13,916 nt of DNA from Rhodobacteraceae bacterium UBA996 (GTDB lineage: Bacteria > Pseudomonadota > Alphaproteobacteria > Rhodobacterales > Rhodobacteraceae): positions 1 through 13,916 of the forward strand of contig DBBA01000259.1 of the NCBI GenBank assembly GCA_002291955.1, written 5' to 3'. The translations under genes were made by a program, and so were the position numbers. A model generated the notes under the pieces. It worked only from the letters and a program-made list of their open reading frames with translations. It was not told the DNA's origin and ran no database searches. Of this stretch, positions 13,681 through 13,916 are shown in pieces. Position 1 is the first letter of the stretch; every line of letters begins with the position of its first letter.

Positions 13681-13723
13681 ACCCAATCCTGCGCGCCGGA
13701 TTCCTTGATGCCGGAGAACCCGC

Positions 13724-13916
13724 ATGAACCCGCTCGCGCTTTTGCTCGCCATGTTTGCCGTGCTCGGCGGAGCCATGGGCGGAGGCGGCGGTTCCGATGA
13801 AGCATCGGCCAGGGACGATGATGGTGCCCTCGATCCTCTGCCGGACGCGTCTGTGGGTGCTGGTGGCAGCGTGGCGCCGGGCAAGCCGATCACCCCCGCG
13901 CCAGTCATTCCCGCGC
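13724..13916 (+). CDS. N-terminus of an exported glycine-rich protein, 3' end outside window
   Basis: The frame is open from ATG 13724 to the window edge, giving 64 residues. GGAG at 13713-13716, seven bases upstream, supports the start. The beginning, MNPLALLLAMFAVLGGAMGG, is a short hydrophobic segment without a Lys/Arg before it, so it may be an atypical signal peptide or an N-terminal anchor. It is followed by five glycines, an acidic stretch (SDEASARDDDGALD) and a Pro/Ala/Gly-rich section (VAPGKPITPAPVIPA). Many secreted calcium-binding or surface proteins of Rhodobacterales begin with a similar hydrophobic segment and acidic linker, so a secreted or surface protein is plausible. The function is unknown, as no domain is visible yet. 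The long, dyad-rich leader region suggests that it is regulated. Confidence 0.6.
   Translation, partial: MNPLALLLAMFAVLGGAMGGGGGSDEASARDDDGALDPLPDASVGAGGSVAPGKPITPAPVIPA

Larger units (their letters stand above)
13255..13723. promoter_or_regulatory. 469-base divergent intergenic region rich in inverted repeats
   Basis: This non-coding spacer should hold promoters for two divergent genes. It is less GC-rich than its surroundings beyond about 13500. Visible elements are TTAACCAC at 13309-13316 (7/8 of a CtrA half-site), ATCGG/CCGAT at 13349-13363, TCCTGG/CCAGGA at 13463-13487 around GGAAAGTTG, TTGTGTCG/CGACACAA at 13530-13573 enclosing AAGTT/AACTT at 13551-13564, TGGTTAC/GTAACCA at 13604-13638, ATCCTT/AAGGAT at 13641-13655 and TCGGCAAG/CTTGCCGA at 13661-13680. 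No -35/-10 pair stands out. The cluster looks like operators or RNA structure; see the separate entries. Confidence 0.55.

Noticed and set aside
1..13916. tRNA, rRNA, CRISPR array, insertion sequence or transposase
   Set aside because: Nothing resembling a cloverleaf, conserved rRNA stretch, evenly spaced direct repeats or a transposase was seen.

Overview
The window is about 14 kb of high-GC DNA holding part of an exopolysaccharide or capsule biosynthesis locus. The codon bias (strong GC at third positions), frequent GTG starts, a Tat-type signal on a small exported protein and the gene content suggest an alphaproteobacterium, most likely a Rhodobacterales (Rhodobacter/Paracoccus-like) species. 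That taxonomic call is an inference. No rRNA, tRNA, CRISPR array or insertion sequence was seen.

Layout. (1) Positions 1-1515 (+): the 3' part of a large right-handed beta-helix type protein. (2) 1722-6114 (+): a tight operon of a GT4 glycosyltransferase, a glutamine-dependent amidotransferase of the asparagine synthetase B family, and a second GT4 glycosyltransferase. The junctions overlap by 1 and 4 bases, so translation is probably coupled. (3) 6149-7081 (-): a GT2 glycosyltransferase, convergent with the operon. (4) 7393-11185 (+): a GT4-like glycosyltransferase, a GT-A-like protein with an HQDVYLP motif, an RgpF-like rhamnan-synthesis protein, and a small protein with a twin-arginine signal that overlaps the RgpF-like gene by one base. 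(5) 11153-13254 (-): a GT-B glycosyltransferase followed by a 4'-phosphopantetheinyl transferase; the end of the latter overlaps the end of the Tat-signal gene. (6) From 13724 (+): the first 64 codons of an exported glycine-rich protein, cut by the window edge, behind a 469-base intergenic region rich in inverted repeats.

How the genes may work together. Seven glycosyltransferase-type genes could build a multi-sugar repeat unit. The AsnB-family enzyme could amidate a uronic acid or another carboxylated sugar. The beta-helix protein could bind, cleave or epimerise the polymer. Flippase, polymerase, chain-length and export genes are not in the window, so they would have to lie outside it. The least expected parts are the phosphopantetheinyl transferase, which has no visible carrier-protein partner and an altered CoA-binding motif, the uncharacterised Tat-signal protein coupled to the RgpF-like gene, and the dyad-rich region upstream of the last gene.
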